The notes under the pieces are model-generated. The model ran no database searches. It saw only the letters and a list, made by a program, of their open reading frames with translations, and had not been told where the DNA came from. The position numbers were made by a program, and so were the translations under genes. From Telopea speciosissima (taxonomy: Eukaryota; Streptophyta; Magnoliopsida; Proteales; Proteaceae): a DNA stretch of 64,000 nucleotides. The stretch lies in assembly GCF_018873765.1 (NCBI RefSeq), contig NC_057917.1:55982464-56046463 (forward strand), in the 5' to 3' direction. This document shows positions 34,878-46,395 of this stretch, one piece after another (the stretch's first letter is position 1; every line of letters starts with the position of its first letter).

Positions 34878-35146
34878 GACAACTGGACTGCTGTTTTCCA
34901 GCCTCATATTGGTATCGAAGACCCCTTCTCCCACTCGATCTCTTATTTTCGGGTTTTCCTACAACAAAACCCCGAGCCTTATCGATATTGGGATTGGGGC
35001 TGATTACGATTGTTGTGCGACACTGGACTTGTTTTCCAGCCTCATATTGATCAAGACCCCTTCTCCCACTCGATCTCTTATTTTCAGGGTTTTCCTACAA
35101 CAAAACCCGAGCCTTATCGATATTGGGATTAGGGCTGATTACGATT
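34878..35146 (+). repeat. Tandem duplication in the Copia leader
   Basis: Two copies of about 120 bp: 34892-35011 and 35030-35146. Both contain 'cttctcccactcgatctctt' and 'gagccttatcgatattggga'. They lie in the untranslated leader before gag and differ by a few bases and small gaps. Confidence 0.85.
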
Positions 35147-35402
35147 CTTTGTTTGTTTTTGGTTTTATTCTTCATCAAAGGCATACCCTGCGAGGCTCTT
35201 GGTGATTCACCTGGCTTCATCTGCGAGATAGTTTTGGTTTCCTCTCCCCCATCGATTGCTTTTTTTTGGGTATCTTCCAAACCCTAACTTAATCAATATT
35301 GGGGAGGGCTCCTTGTTTTTCTTGCTTTTTGGGCGGTGTGTTTTCCATCCCTTGTTTGGCTTCTTCGGTGGCTTTCTCTCTGATCGCTCCTCTCTCGCAC
35401 TA

Positions 35403-38400
35403 TGGGTGACTCCACCGATATCTCCACCGCCACATCGATCAGGTTACCAATGACAGGTTTGATTTTCGTGATCTCCACCCTAACCCTATCAAGTTAGATG
35501 GCAGCAACTATCTTCTATGGTCTCGATCAACCTCTTTTGCTATTGCTGGTCGTGGCCTCACTGATTATATTGATGGGATTATTCCTATGCCGACTACCCC
35601 TGGTGCTGCCCGGACTAAATGGCTAGCCCATAATGGTCTTCTTATGTCCTATTTGGTTGCTTCTATGACTTCGGATCTTGCATAGGGTTTTCTTTTACGT
35701 GATACGGCTTCTCAGATTTGGGCAGCATGTAAAGAGACATATGGGCAGCTTGGTAATGATGCTCAGGTTTATGAGCTTCGCAAGAAGGTTCTTCATACTA
35801 CTCAAGGGGACCTAACTGTGTCTAAATATTATGCCACTTTCCGCAGCCTCTGGCAGCAATTGGACCATTTTTCAGATTATCACCCTGATACCGCTGCCAA
35901 CATAGTTGCATATAAGAAGCATGTTGACAAGATTTGGGTTTATGACTTCTTGGCTGGGTTGAATGTTGAATATGACCAAATACTTGTTCAGGTGTTGGGC
36001 CATTCACCTTTTCCCACACTTGAACAATCCTATGCCCTGGTCTCTTCAGAAGAAAACCGCAGGGTTGCTATGTTACATCCTCCTGTTTCGGACAGATCAG
36101 CTCTCCAGACTGCTGCCCCTATTGGTACGTTATCTGTTGGTAGCTCTACTTCCAGTCCTATTACATGTGACCACTGTCACAAGCCTTATCACACCAAGGA
36201 CAAATGCTGGAAGCTTCATGGGAAACCGGCTGACTTTGAAGCCAAGCGGGCTGCCAAGAAAAAACCTAAGAGCAAGGCACATCAATCCGAATCTGTTGCT
36301 ACAGCCCCAACTACGGACATTGGTCTATCCCAGGATGATCTACAGGCTTTTCTGCGTGTACTCAGGTCTTCCGCTGTTGCGGCCTCTACTACTTCCGCTG
36401 CTACTGCCAATTCCTCGGCTCCTTCAGGTTCTTATTTTGCCCGGTCAGGTATCCCTTTTGGTGGTCATTGTGCTTCTGTAGCTTCCCATCCCTGGATAAT
36501 TGATTCCGAAGCTACAGATCACATGACTGGCTCTTCTAGCTTATTTTATAGATACTCTCCCACTTCTGGGAAAGACAAGGTCAAAGTGGCTGATGGTTCC
36601 CTTTCCTCTATCTCTGGAAAAGGGATCATCAACTGCACTTCAAACCTCCCTTTGTTTTCTGTTTTACAGATCCCTAATTTTACTACTAACCTCCTTTCCA
36701 TTAGTAGTATTACTCGTGATCTTAACTGCAAGGTAACCTTTTTTCCTTCCCATTGTGTTTTTCAGGATCTGGCGTCTGGGAAGACGATTGGATTGGGTAA
36801 AGTTCACGGTGGGCTGATCTGTTTGATGATGGTCATCTCTCTCCACCGGTAACTTCTCCACTACATCAAAACTCTTTGGTCTCTTCTGAACTTTACCAAT
36901 GGCACTCTAGATTAGGTCACCCTCCATTAGGAATTTTAGCACATTTATTTCCTTCTTTAGTCACCAAATGTAATAAGGATAACTTTTTTTGTGAGGCTTG
37001 TGTTCTGGTCAAATATTCATGCGTAACTTTTTCTTTATCAAATAAAAGAAGTTCTTCTTGTTTTAATTTGGTGCATTCGGATGTTTGGGGACCTAGTCGT
37101 AAGACCTCTATTTTTTGCCACCGTTGGTTTGTCTCATTTATTGATTGTCATTCGCGTAATACTTGGATTTATCTTCTTTAGTCTAAAAACCAAGTTTTTT
37201 CTTGCTTTCAACATTTTCATAAAATGATCCAGACCCAATTCCAGGCCACTCTTAAGGTTTTACGGAGTGATAATGGCATGAATATAAAGAATCCCAATTT
37301 CAACGATCCTCGATCATGGGATTCTACATCGACTAGTTGTGTTGATACCCTGACCCAAAATGGTGTGGTGAAAGAAAGAATCGCCACTTGTTGGAAGTGG
37401 CCAGGGCTTTAATGTTTGCTCGCCATGTTCTATCCCAATATTGGGGTGATACTGTTCTCACTGCAGCTTACCTTATTAATAAGTTACCTTCACGGGTTCT
37501 GGATTCCCGTAGCCCCGCTGACCTTTTACTTGGTGATTCCTCTTTTGTGGTCCCTCCCAAGGTCTTTGGTTGTGTCTGTTATGCTAGGGATACTCATTCC
37601 CCTGGCAAATTTGAACCCCGGGGGTTGAGGTGTATTTTTTTGGGTTATTCTCCAACCCAGAAAGGTTACAAGTGTTACCACCCTCCTACCTGCCGTACTA
37701 TGGTCAGTATGGATGTGGTTTTCCATGAAACCCTTTCCTATTATTCTTCCCCGACTCTTCAGGGGGAGCACTCTAGTGAAGATGTGGTTCATCCTCTTGG
37801 GTTTCCCTTCCCACCATCACCTATAGCCACCAACCAGCCTCCCATAATCGCTGTCCAGCCTCCCATGGTCGCGCCGACCTCCAGTGGGCGCTGTCCGCCT
37901 CCCGAGGCTGCTGTCCCTTCACCTGGGGATTCCAATACAAGGGGAGACCTTGGAAATAGGTGGTGGTAATGTTCCTACTCAAGGGAGGCGACTCGATCTG
38001 AGAGGACCATTCGTAACTTTCAGAGGACCATTGACAATTCCACCATTCTCACTTATAACCGGAGACGTTCTAACAGAGGGGAATCGTCATCAAAGACCGA
38101 TACCCATCCAGTTGCCGCCTCGGATCCGAGATCCTCCTCCCGGTGAGCCCTCCTCTTCTGATCTACCCATCGCACATCGCAAAGGTACCAGGACCTGCAC
38201 TTTACATCCTATTTCCCTTTTTGTTTCTTATAGTTCTCTTTCTCCTTCTTTTCGTACTTTTGTTTCCTCCCTTTCTTCTATTTCCATTCCTAAAAATTGG
38301 CAGGAAGCATCTACAGATGGGAAAGGGAAGGCAGCAATGTTGGAAGAAATGAGAGCATTGAACAAAAATAATACGTGGGATCTTATAGTTCTTCCTCCAG

Positions 38401-39817
38401 GAAAAAAACCAATGGGTTGTAAATGGGTGTTTGTGGTCAAGCAGAAGGCAGATGGTACAGTGGATCGGTACAAGGCACGTCTAGTTGCTAAAGGCTTCAC
38501 TCGGACATATGGCATTGACTACCAGGAGACTTTCGCACTGAGTAGCAAAACTCAATCTGTCAGGGTATTGCTATCTGTCTTGTGAACCGTGGATGGGATC
38601 TTCAGCGAGTTGGATGTGAAGAATGCCTTCCTCCATGGTGAACTAATAGAAGAGGTATATATGGACATTCCTCCAGGTTTTTCAAGTCCTGCTACCAAGG
38701 GTAAGGTTTGTCAACTGAAGCGTGCACTCTATGGCTTGAAGCAGTCACCAAGAGCTTGGTTCGGTAGATTTCACAGGGCTATGCTTTCGTGGGCTACCAA
38801 GAAAGCAATGCCGATCATACCTTGTTCATCAAACGTATGGGTGATAGGGTTACTCTCCTCATAGTTTATGTTGATGATATTGTAGTGACCGGCAATGATG
38901 GTAATGAGATAAAAAGGTTGAAGCTGTTTCTTGGCCGTGAGTTTGAAATTAAGGATCTGGGGACTCTAAAATATTTTCTAGGGATAGAGGTTGCTCGCTC
39001 TTCAAAGGGCATATTTCTGTCTCAGAGAAAGTATGTCCTGGATCTACTATCTGAAACTGGGCTGCTAGGGTGTCATCCTTTAGACATTCCCATAGAAGCT
39101 ACGACAAGACTCAAGGAGAAAGAAGGCACACCAGTTGACAAAGGTCGTTAGCAGCAGTTGGTCGGCAAATTTATCTACCTATCTCACACTCGGCCAGACA
39201 TTACCATTGCAGTTAGTATGGTCAGCCAGTTTATGCATGACCCTTATTCTTCTCATATGGAGGTGGTTCTTCGCATCTTACAATACTTGAAGTCTGCTTC
39301 GGGACAAGGAATTCTTTTATCTTCCAATGGTCATCTGAAGGTTGAAGCATACACTGATGCAGATTGGGCTGGTTCATGTGATCGGAAATCCATCTCTGGA
39401 TATTGCTCTTTTGTAGGAGGTAACCTCGTCACCTGGCGTAGCAAGAAACAGAATGTGGTGGCTAGGTCCAGTGCTGAGGCTGAATTCCGTGCAATGGCGC
39501 ATGGCATCTGTGAATTGTTGTGGCTTAAAGGGTTGTTGCAAGATATTGGGGTTGTTGTCCAACTTCCAATGATGTTATATTGCGACAATAAGGCTGCCAT
39601 AAGCATCGCTCATAATCCTGTCCAACATGATCGTACAAAACATGTGGAGGTAGACCGACATTTCATCAAGGAGAAACTTGAAGCTGGACTAATCTGTGCT
39701 CCCTATGTGAAGTCTACTGATCAACAGGCTGATGTGTTCACAAAGGGTCTGAGTGGCAAAGTGTTTCGTCCTTTTCTAGCCAAGTTGGGCATGTGCGACA
39801 TCTTTGCACCAACTTGA
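35403..39817 (+). pseudogene. Copia gag-pol polyprotein, multiply broken
   Basis: Gag (UBN2-type) covers about 35455-36100: LDGSNYLLWSRS, then LDHFSDYHPDTA. The zinc knuckle is CDHCHKPYHTKDKC near 36168. A protease-like region (WIIDSEATDHMTG, where the expected D-S-G is D-S-E) lies near 36493. The integrase zinc-binding motif starts WHSRLGH near 36900, and the core continues to about 37800. Reverse transcriptase: YKARLVAKGF, then the catalytic YVDD at 38867-38878. RNase H: YTDADWAGSCDRKS, SSAEAEFRAM and CDNKAAISIA. Lesions: TAG at 35683, TAG at 37179, TAG near 39149, and frame changes near 35450, 36820, 37330, 37950, 38580 and 38790. The altered protease triad alone would be damaging. Confidence 0.92.
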
Positions 39818-39824
39818 GGGGGAG

Positions 39825-40153
39825 TGTTAGAATATATGGGCCAGAATGCCGTAGGGGTCTTCTGGTCCTTTTTCCCACTTTATCTCCCACTTTCTCCCTC
39901 TTTATTTTCTGTTTTTATTATTCTATAATTTGCCTTTTATTTCTGTATTTTTCCCCTTGTCGATCTCTATTAGAATAGACAGGGGAGCACTCTTAGTTTG
40001 ACTAGGAGTGTGCATTCCTAGTTGTTTCTATTTCTGTTATTAGCATTCCTACTTTGATTAGGAGTTGTACTCTTTGATTCTATTACTATAAATAAAGGGC
40101 TAAGTGATAGGATTAATCACTTAAGCATTAATCAACTAGTTGTTCTCTCAACA
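39825..40153 (+). repeat. Copia right LTR
   Basis: 329 bp, preceded by the purine tract and followed by the second CTTTG. Confidence 0.95.
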
Positions 40154-40158
40154 CTTTG

Positions 40159-42119
40159 TTGTCTGGAAATAAATTAAGCTAAATCCAGATTCATAGGAAA
40201 AATCAAGATGAACCAAACGATGCCTTGCAGTATCAGTGGAATTTTAACGAATGCATTAAATCTAGTATTCAAGAGAGCAAATAACATGCTTTAATAGAAT
40301 CCATGGCCAGCACCTCATCTCAATGAAAAAGAAAAAAGGTAATTTGTTTACTATGACTATTTTCCTCATATCATCAACACAGTAACTTAATACCGATGTC
40401 CAACAAAACTACAACCCTATCTATGAGGTTATGAGTTGAACATTCAGATCTAACTTGGCTCGAACCAACTTTTCATACTTCCAATTTCCAATCTTTTATG
40501 AAACTAAACACTACTTCTAAAAGCATATGTTTCACTAAAATGTGTACCTTCAAATCTTTTCCCTCTACCTTGCTCCACATCTTCCCCCCCCCCCCCCCAT
40601 CCCTTCCTAAATAAATACAATTTATCAATGAAGGAACAAAGATAGAAACAGTAACCGATAGAGATGCAATGGGACCAATTCGATCTCACTTGAGATCATC
40701 TTTCAACATCTTCACCACAAACTCTTGAGTGCCTGGGTCAGCCATTGAGCTTGCGACTTGGCAGGTTTGCAGCTAAAGGAGGAGGATTCACAAGGATGAT
40801 ACTTTTGAGCGTTCAACCATCTGAACTATGCACTATTTTCTCAAGCATTTTAAAACTTTATTGAAACTCCTTTTAGTGTTTAAACAAAAATACTTCGCAT
40901 TTTACATGGCTGCCATTCTTCGTCCAAACTGCCTTTTGGTTTAGTTAATCTCTGACTGGGACCTATCTTATAATGGTAACATGCTCGGGCTTTGGCCTAA
41001 GGACATTGCCAAGGGTAGAATGGCCCTCAGTGGACTAAGTGTGCCTCATGGTAATGCAGTTTGGTTAAATGGTTTCCTTGACTCATCAGGATGCTAGGTT
41101 GACCAATGATGAGCTATTTGATATGATAATTGAATAGTTGTTATCATATAAAATCACATCTCTTGCCAAGGAACAATAGCAAATTAAAAGCCGTCCAGAC
41201 TTATAAATGGGCTTGGGCAATTTGCAATCTCGGTATTATGGACTGAGTGTTCACTTGCAACGCTTTTTCTATGCAGTTACCTTCAGGATGCTATAATGAC
41301 TGATGATAAGGTATATAAAAGAACGATATCTTCAACATGTGTGTGATCTCATAGGAGGATGACTAATCAACATTTCACTTTGTTCTCTTAACTAAACCTA
41401 TACAGTTCTTCAAGTTATAATATGAAGAGTAGTTGATATCATCGATTTCTCAAAGTTTCTTTAATTAGATAAACTGAGTATTTAATGAACAACACCATAT
41501 TGACCTCAGCAACAGGTCCCAGAACATTTGGTAAACTCGGGTTCGTATGAATAACCAATACCATTTCAATGATATGGACAGAGAGAAATGGAATCTGCAT
41601 TATTGGCTATATTCAAATTTGAGTGAGATAAATGATTACTTAATTAGAGTTCAATTCTCAATGGACCATGTCTGATCACAATTCACCTTGTTGGTTTGTT
41701 ATAAAGAAATAACCACATACTTGCCAGTTACTGTCCTCATTAGTTTACCACAGATTAGTTTGCTGCACCTTTCATAACTGCATTCTTCATTCAAAAAGGC
41801 GGAAAAATCATACAAAGTAACTTTCTAATGGTACTGCTACTGCATAATAATAGAGATAGTTTGATTCTTCGTCGCCATACTAAATAGGAGAAGAAGAAAA
41901 ACAAAGAGAGTAACAAACAACGTTTACCTACAATTTAAACCCAAAAAATCCTTTTTTATTTGGGGTGGGGGGGGGGGGGGGGGGGGGGGGTGACACAAAT
42001 TTTGGGCAATTCCATTGTGGAAACCTATTCATATAGGAAGATTCGAGCATTGAATTCTTAACAGAAAGCAATCACCAATAGGGGGAAGGAAGTGAGGAAG
42101 TTGAGACCTTGGAACTTAC
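40159..42119 (-). other. Intronic DNA of the ARM pseudogene, first intron side
   Basis: No further ARM exon recognised. There is a C run near 40585 and a run of 24 G at 41967-41990. An open stretch on the minus strand near 40690-40770 has acceptor- and donor-like ends, but its translation (DPGTQEFVVKMLKDD) does not clearly match the family. Confidence 0.5.
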
Positions 42120-42362
42120 AGAAGGCGGGGACGGTAGTGAGGTGGCGTCAACGGTACCAAATCCATCGCTTCTGGCACGGGTGAGTAGGAAATGAGGAGA
42201 GTGGAGCCTGGGGTTAAGGACGAGACGAAGCTGACGACGTTGAGTGAAGAGGAAGAAAGAGGGAGTTGGATGCTTTCTTCTTCCTCTTGTTCGGACTGAG
42301 AATTGATGTTGGTGGTGTTGTAGACCTGGATACTTGAACTCAGGTAGAGTGGTTGAAGCCAT

Positions 42363-45300
42363 TACCAGTTAGAAACCAAGGAAGTGGGAGAGCAGAAGAG
42401 GGAGCCAGCCAGGGATTGGTGGTTTAGTTCCAGTTTCGTAATTCGGGTGTAGCTCCTCTGCTTCCAGAAAACTTAAAAATGGAGAGTTTTAATCAACCGT
42501 TCCAGGTGGTTCAGACCAGGGAGTTAAACGATTTGGTTCGGTTCGTTTTAAATAATTGTTTATTTATATCATTATATATTTACTAATTATTTATTGTTAC
42601 CGTTACATCTTATTAATGTTTGTTTGGATTTAAATGGAGTTCACTTAACCATTTATTAAACGATTTTACAGTTTCAATATAAATGGCTCAGTTTGGTTTC
42701 AGATTTGCTAGCTTCCTTGGTCATTGCTCCATCACTCATTGGGTCAGGGGAATGCAAAGTTATAAGCTAATCTGGCCAACTTCACGTCTAGGTACAAGAT
42801 GCCCCTTCTTTGCATTTATTGTGATTTTTTTCTCTACCTGTGTCGTAATTGGAATAGTCTTATTACGTTAAAGAAATTCATTTATATTATTTCAAAAGAA
42901 GATTAAAGATTGGGTGAGCATTCTTTGTGGGGGAACATGGTCCCTACGCATGCTCGGGGGCCAATGAGATGGTGCATGAAAGCATTATGGGGGGGAGGGT
43001 GATCATTCGCCACCACTATCTGGGCATGGATGGTACACTCCCCCACAGAAAACTTTTCTCACTTGATCCTATATTATTTTCATATATATAAATGTGAATC
43101 CATATTTGTTTTTCTTCGTAAATAATCCTTCTCGTTTATGATCAATGTCTTGTAGAACCCTGGAATACATTTCTATGAAAAAAGAAGAACATCTTGTAGT
43201 GCTTTTTTCCTAATGATTATTTCCGAACAACCTTATGCTTGATCAAGATTGACCCTAATACCCTTATCATGTTTGGCTTTTTTATGATTGGATCAAACAT
43301 AGAAAAAGACTGAACTTGTGTGGGATATCACTGCCACGACAGTTGGTGATACAGATGAGAATGGGTCATCTACACGTACCAATAGGTGAACGTACATGTG
43401 AGAGTCAATCACACATTAATTTTGTTTCCATAAAAACCCCTCCTTCCCTTGTAAATGGCAAAAATAGAACGAGTGGTTGGCTGTACTTAGAGAGGAACCG
43501 AACTCGATACAGATATCCCTGCCAGTGGTAGCAGAGATTCCAGTAAGGGTGTTAGTTGGTTTGGTTTCAGTTTGACTGATTAGATTGATGATTAAATGGG
43601 CATAAACCAAATCGATTTGTAATCGGTTTCGATATAGGTTTGTACAGAAAATGCTTGGTCAAGCGCATTCTATCTTGTTTGGGGTTCAGCTCCGAGGAAC
43701 CTAGCCTAAAGGCTCCTCCAGTCCCTGATTAACAACCTAAGAAGTCAGTTCGGGATGGTATTGAATTGGCATAAGCTCTGATTCTATATTGCTTTCTGTG
43801 TTATACGGTTTATTATTGGTTTACTTTTTAGTTTGTTGTTGGTTTACTATTTTTATGGTTTGATTGGTTCGGTTTATCAGTTTTATTCTGCTTATGAATG
43901 GTTTTATTTGGTTTTAAATGGTTTATCGGATCAGAACCAAATCACTTACTTTATTTGTAATATGTGAATCCGAATACTAATCAGTTTACCGGTTTAACGG
44001 TTCAGTTCAGTTTTGGTAAATGGTTATTGATTGAATTGAAATTCACTCTCTTACGAGTCATGGGATGGAATCTCCTCAGAATCTCCTCTTCACAATGAAG
44101 ATGTTGAGGGAAGAGGGGGTGTGTGTTGCATATAAGGGAAAATGTTCCGGAGCCAACAAGATAGGTACACTAGCATCTCTAAGTCTATCTCTCTCTTCTT
44201 CACATAAAATGACCTCATTACCCTCTAATATATGATACCGCTTTGTTGCTCCTCATTGGTGCACTCCCCTATCAGCTTGCTCAGAGAACCATTTCCCTAA
44301 ATATAATATAGCAAAAGGTTTTCCGCCAAGAGAGGGTACTCTCTCTCTCTCTCTCTCCAAAAAAAAAACAAAAAGACTAAACTAGTGATCCAAAGCATAA
44401 ATAAAGAGGAAAAGATTGTCACTATGCCCGTGTGTAGATTTTTAAACACGCCCACTCACATTCCATCAGTGAACCTCACACTCTCTCATTAAAACCCACA
44501 TCTTACTGGACGAGTCGATTTCTTACCTCGTTATTGATGGAAAATTGTACTTTTACGTCGTAGTGATCCTCTCATAAATAAATTAGCTCCAGGTTCCACT
44601 TTGTGTTTTTATCTTGGGTATAGTTGCCTCTCACTAAGTGTACAAATGCTTGGATTTAAGGACAAATCGCACATACATCTCTTGCCATGTTCTGTTTAGT
44701 AAAGCTAAGTTTCCCTTCCCAGAATCTGCAAACCAAGCACATGTACCAGGTCGATCAGCAGTTACTATTGAAATGAGTCCAATGCCGACCATATTACCTT
44801 GTTCATCACCCACTTCACCATCTCTTTGCCCACTTCCTCCCACGACCCCACAGACCATCAGTCATTTTATTGTTAATCTCTCGCTCCAAAACTTTAGCTT
44901 CCAAAGCTGAAGCACAGCACTCATATTTCACTTTGGCTAAAAGACCCTAAATGGAAGACAACCATGGCTGATGAGTTCCATGCTCTTTTACACAATGGCA
45001 CTTTGGAAATCAATTTCCCCTAAATCCAACATGAATATTATATGTGCACATGGACAAAGTCTCCACCATCTCAATGTGAATTATGTGAAATCCTAGGGAA
45101 AAAAAACACAATTAAAGCAGAAACTTTCTAGGCAAGTGGTGTTGAGAAGGTTCTAATGGAAGGACCACAATATGGTGTCCAGAATTATAAACTTTTTTCT
45201 TTCCTTTTTTTTGGGTGGGGGGGTGGGGGAAGAGGGGGTTGTACTTGTGGTAACCAAATGTGAAAAGACAAGTTTTTCCAAAGTGATTTGGTTGGAGAGG

Positions 45301-46395
45301 TTTGCACGCGGGACATTGTTTCTTCGAAGTGGAGTGATGAAACAACTTTAATCATTGTATAACTAGAAAATGGTTTGGATTGCCTGTCGAATTCCACAGC
45401 CAATTTTCAAAGGGAGAGGATTCCCCACTGCCAATGTAGAAGGGAATCTCTCACGCCACATCAAGCACTGTGTAAGAAACAATTTCATAAAATAATGACC
45501 CACGTGATCAAAAAGGAGAAAAATGTTGATGTAAATCCTACATAGTCAAGATGTGTGAGGGAATGGGAAAGGATCCCCACAATGTCCAGGGGAAATTTTT
45601 TCCCCTTAATCACATACCCCACATTTATGTCTAAGGAAACCTGTATTTGCTATACCACCCAGTTTTGGCATATACCCTCTCTATAATCCTTAATTTTTTA
45701 AGGAGAAAGTTTTCCTTCACCGCACTTCATCATGGGTTCACAAACCCCTATAAAGTTTTAATATGTTCTCCAACATACCCTCCCAATATCCTCCTGTCGA
45801 AAAGATTACTCGTTGAAAGAGTTTCTCACACCTTCTACCTTCTCTCATACTGAGAAAAGGCTTTTCGCTTGTTACCAGAGAAGGGCTGAAAAAGGTTAAC
45901 CAACTCCTACACCCTTCAAAATCAAAATTATATCATAGAAGAAATCATTGCAATAAAATATGTTAATTTCCATCAAGCATGTAAATTTGATGACATTGCA
46001 GGAAAGGAAACTTTCAACCAAAGAAGATATTTTGCCTTTCATTGTCTAGTAAATTAACGGACTGAGATAACTTAAATCAAACTGTTACATCTAATTTTGA
46101 AAAAAAGAAACAGGAATGCCAAATCAATCCTGAATGACTCGAACCAACTAAAAAGATTTACCAACTCTCTTTTCTCTTTGTCACCTAACTTTGGACCTTC
46201 CATTCCGCGTTGGACTCTTTCACCTAACTCTAGTTTCGCCAACCCAACGAGACTTCGCAAAGGTTAGTATAGATACCTCAAACTCTGCCCCTTCCTTATG
46301 GGCCAGCTTGCTTACATTTCCTAAGCTGGACATAGTAAAAAGTCCCATTTTTCTGTTGCCCACCATGGATCACCAATCTCTCTCCTAGAGTTTGC
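42363..46395. other. Intergenic between TMEM214 and the ARM pseudogene
   Basis: No gene seen. 42520-42680 and 43545-44040 are rich in 'ggtttgg / aaccgg' words seen in old hAT-like repeats. 42920-43060 has an imperfect inverted arrangement (gtgggggaac and actcccccac). A CT microsatellite lies at 44340-44357. 45420-45620 is rich in 'ggggaa/ttcccc' words. Confidence 0.45.

Larger units (their letters stand above)
34226..40153 (+). mobile_element. Complete Ty1/Copia LTR retrotransposon (inactive)
   Basis: The target duplication CTTTG is at 34221-34225 and 40154-40158. LTRs are 34226-34555 and 39825-40153 (TGTTAGAA to CTCAACA). A primer-binding-like word 'tagtatcacaggt' follows the left LTR but is altered from the usual tggtatcagag. 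The purine tract 'ttgagggggag' precedes the right LTR. The domain order gag, integrase, reverse transcriptase, RNase H defines Copia. By eye the LTRs differ at seven bases and one single-base indel in about 329 bp, roughly 2 percent. It lies in a non-coding part of the ARM pseudogene, on the opposite strand. Confidence 0.95.
23789..42362 (-). pseudogene. Plastid-type ARM-repeat protein gene, unprocessed and broken
   Basis: Minus-strand pieces in gene order: exon 1 at 42362-42120 (Ser/Arg-rich, transit-peptide-like start MASTTLPEFKYPG, then a GTAAGT donor); about 33398-33089 (GSACIGAIELEEGRK, FPWMDGVAPLAMVVGLED, SFKEAGAAKHLVCLLDH); 26799-about 26750 (NDVSRVIEAEGVF); 26630-26556 (TLNIFYQILD, KEMKSK); 26460 leftward (FYNGPVNG); and 24410-23789 (ending LHLLRTLPT). 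These match in order a plant ARM-repeat protein of the At1g23180 type. Damage: frame changes near 33320, 33205, 26595, 24185 and 23850, a TAG at 23964-23966, and a stop soon after 26755. The central exons (first ARM repeats) were not found. A LINE sits in the intron between 33088 and 26800, and a Copia element lies upstream of 33398. Intron remnants show it is not a retrocopy. Confidence 0.85.

Noticed and set aside
40690..40770. Possible minus-strand ARM exon (DPGTQEFVVKMLKDD)
   Set aside because: Splice-like ends exist, but the residues do not match the expected ARM-protein segment well enough.
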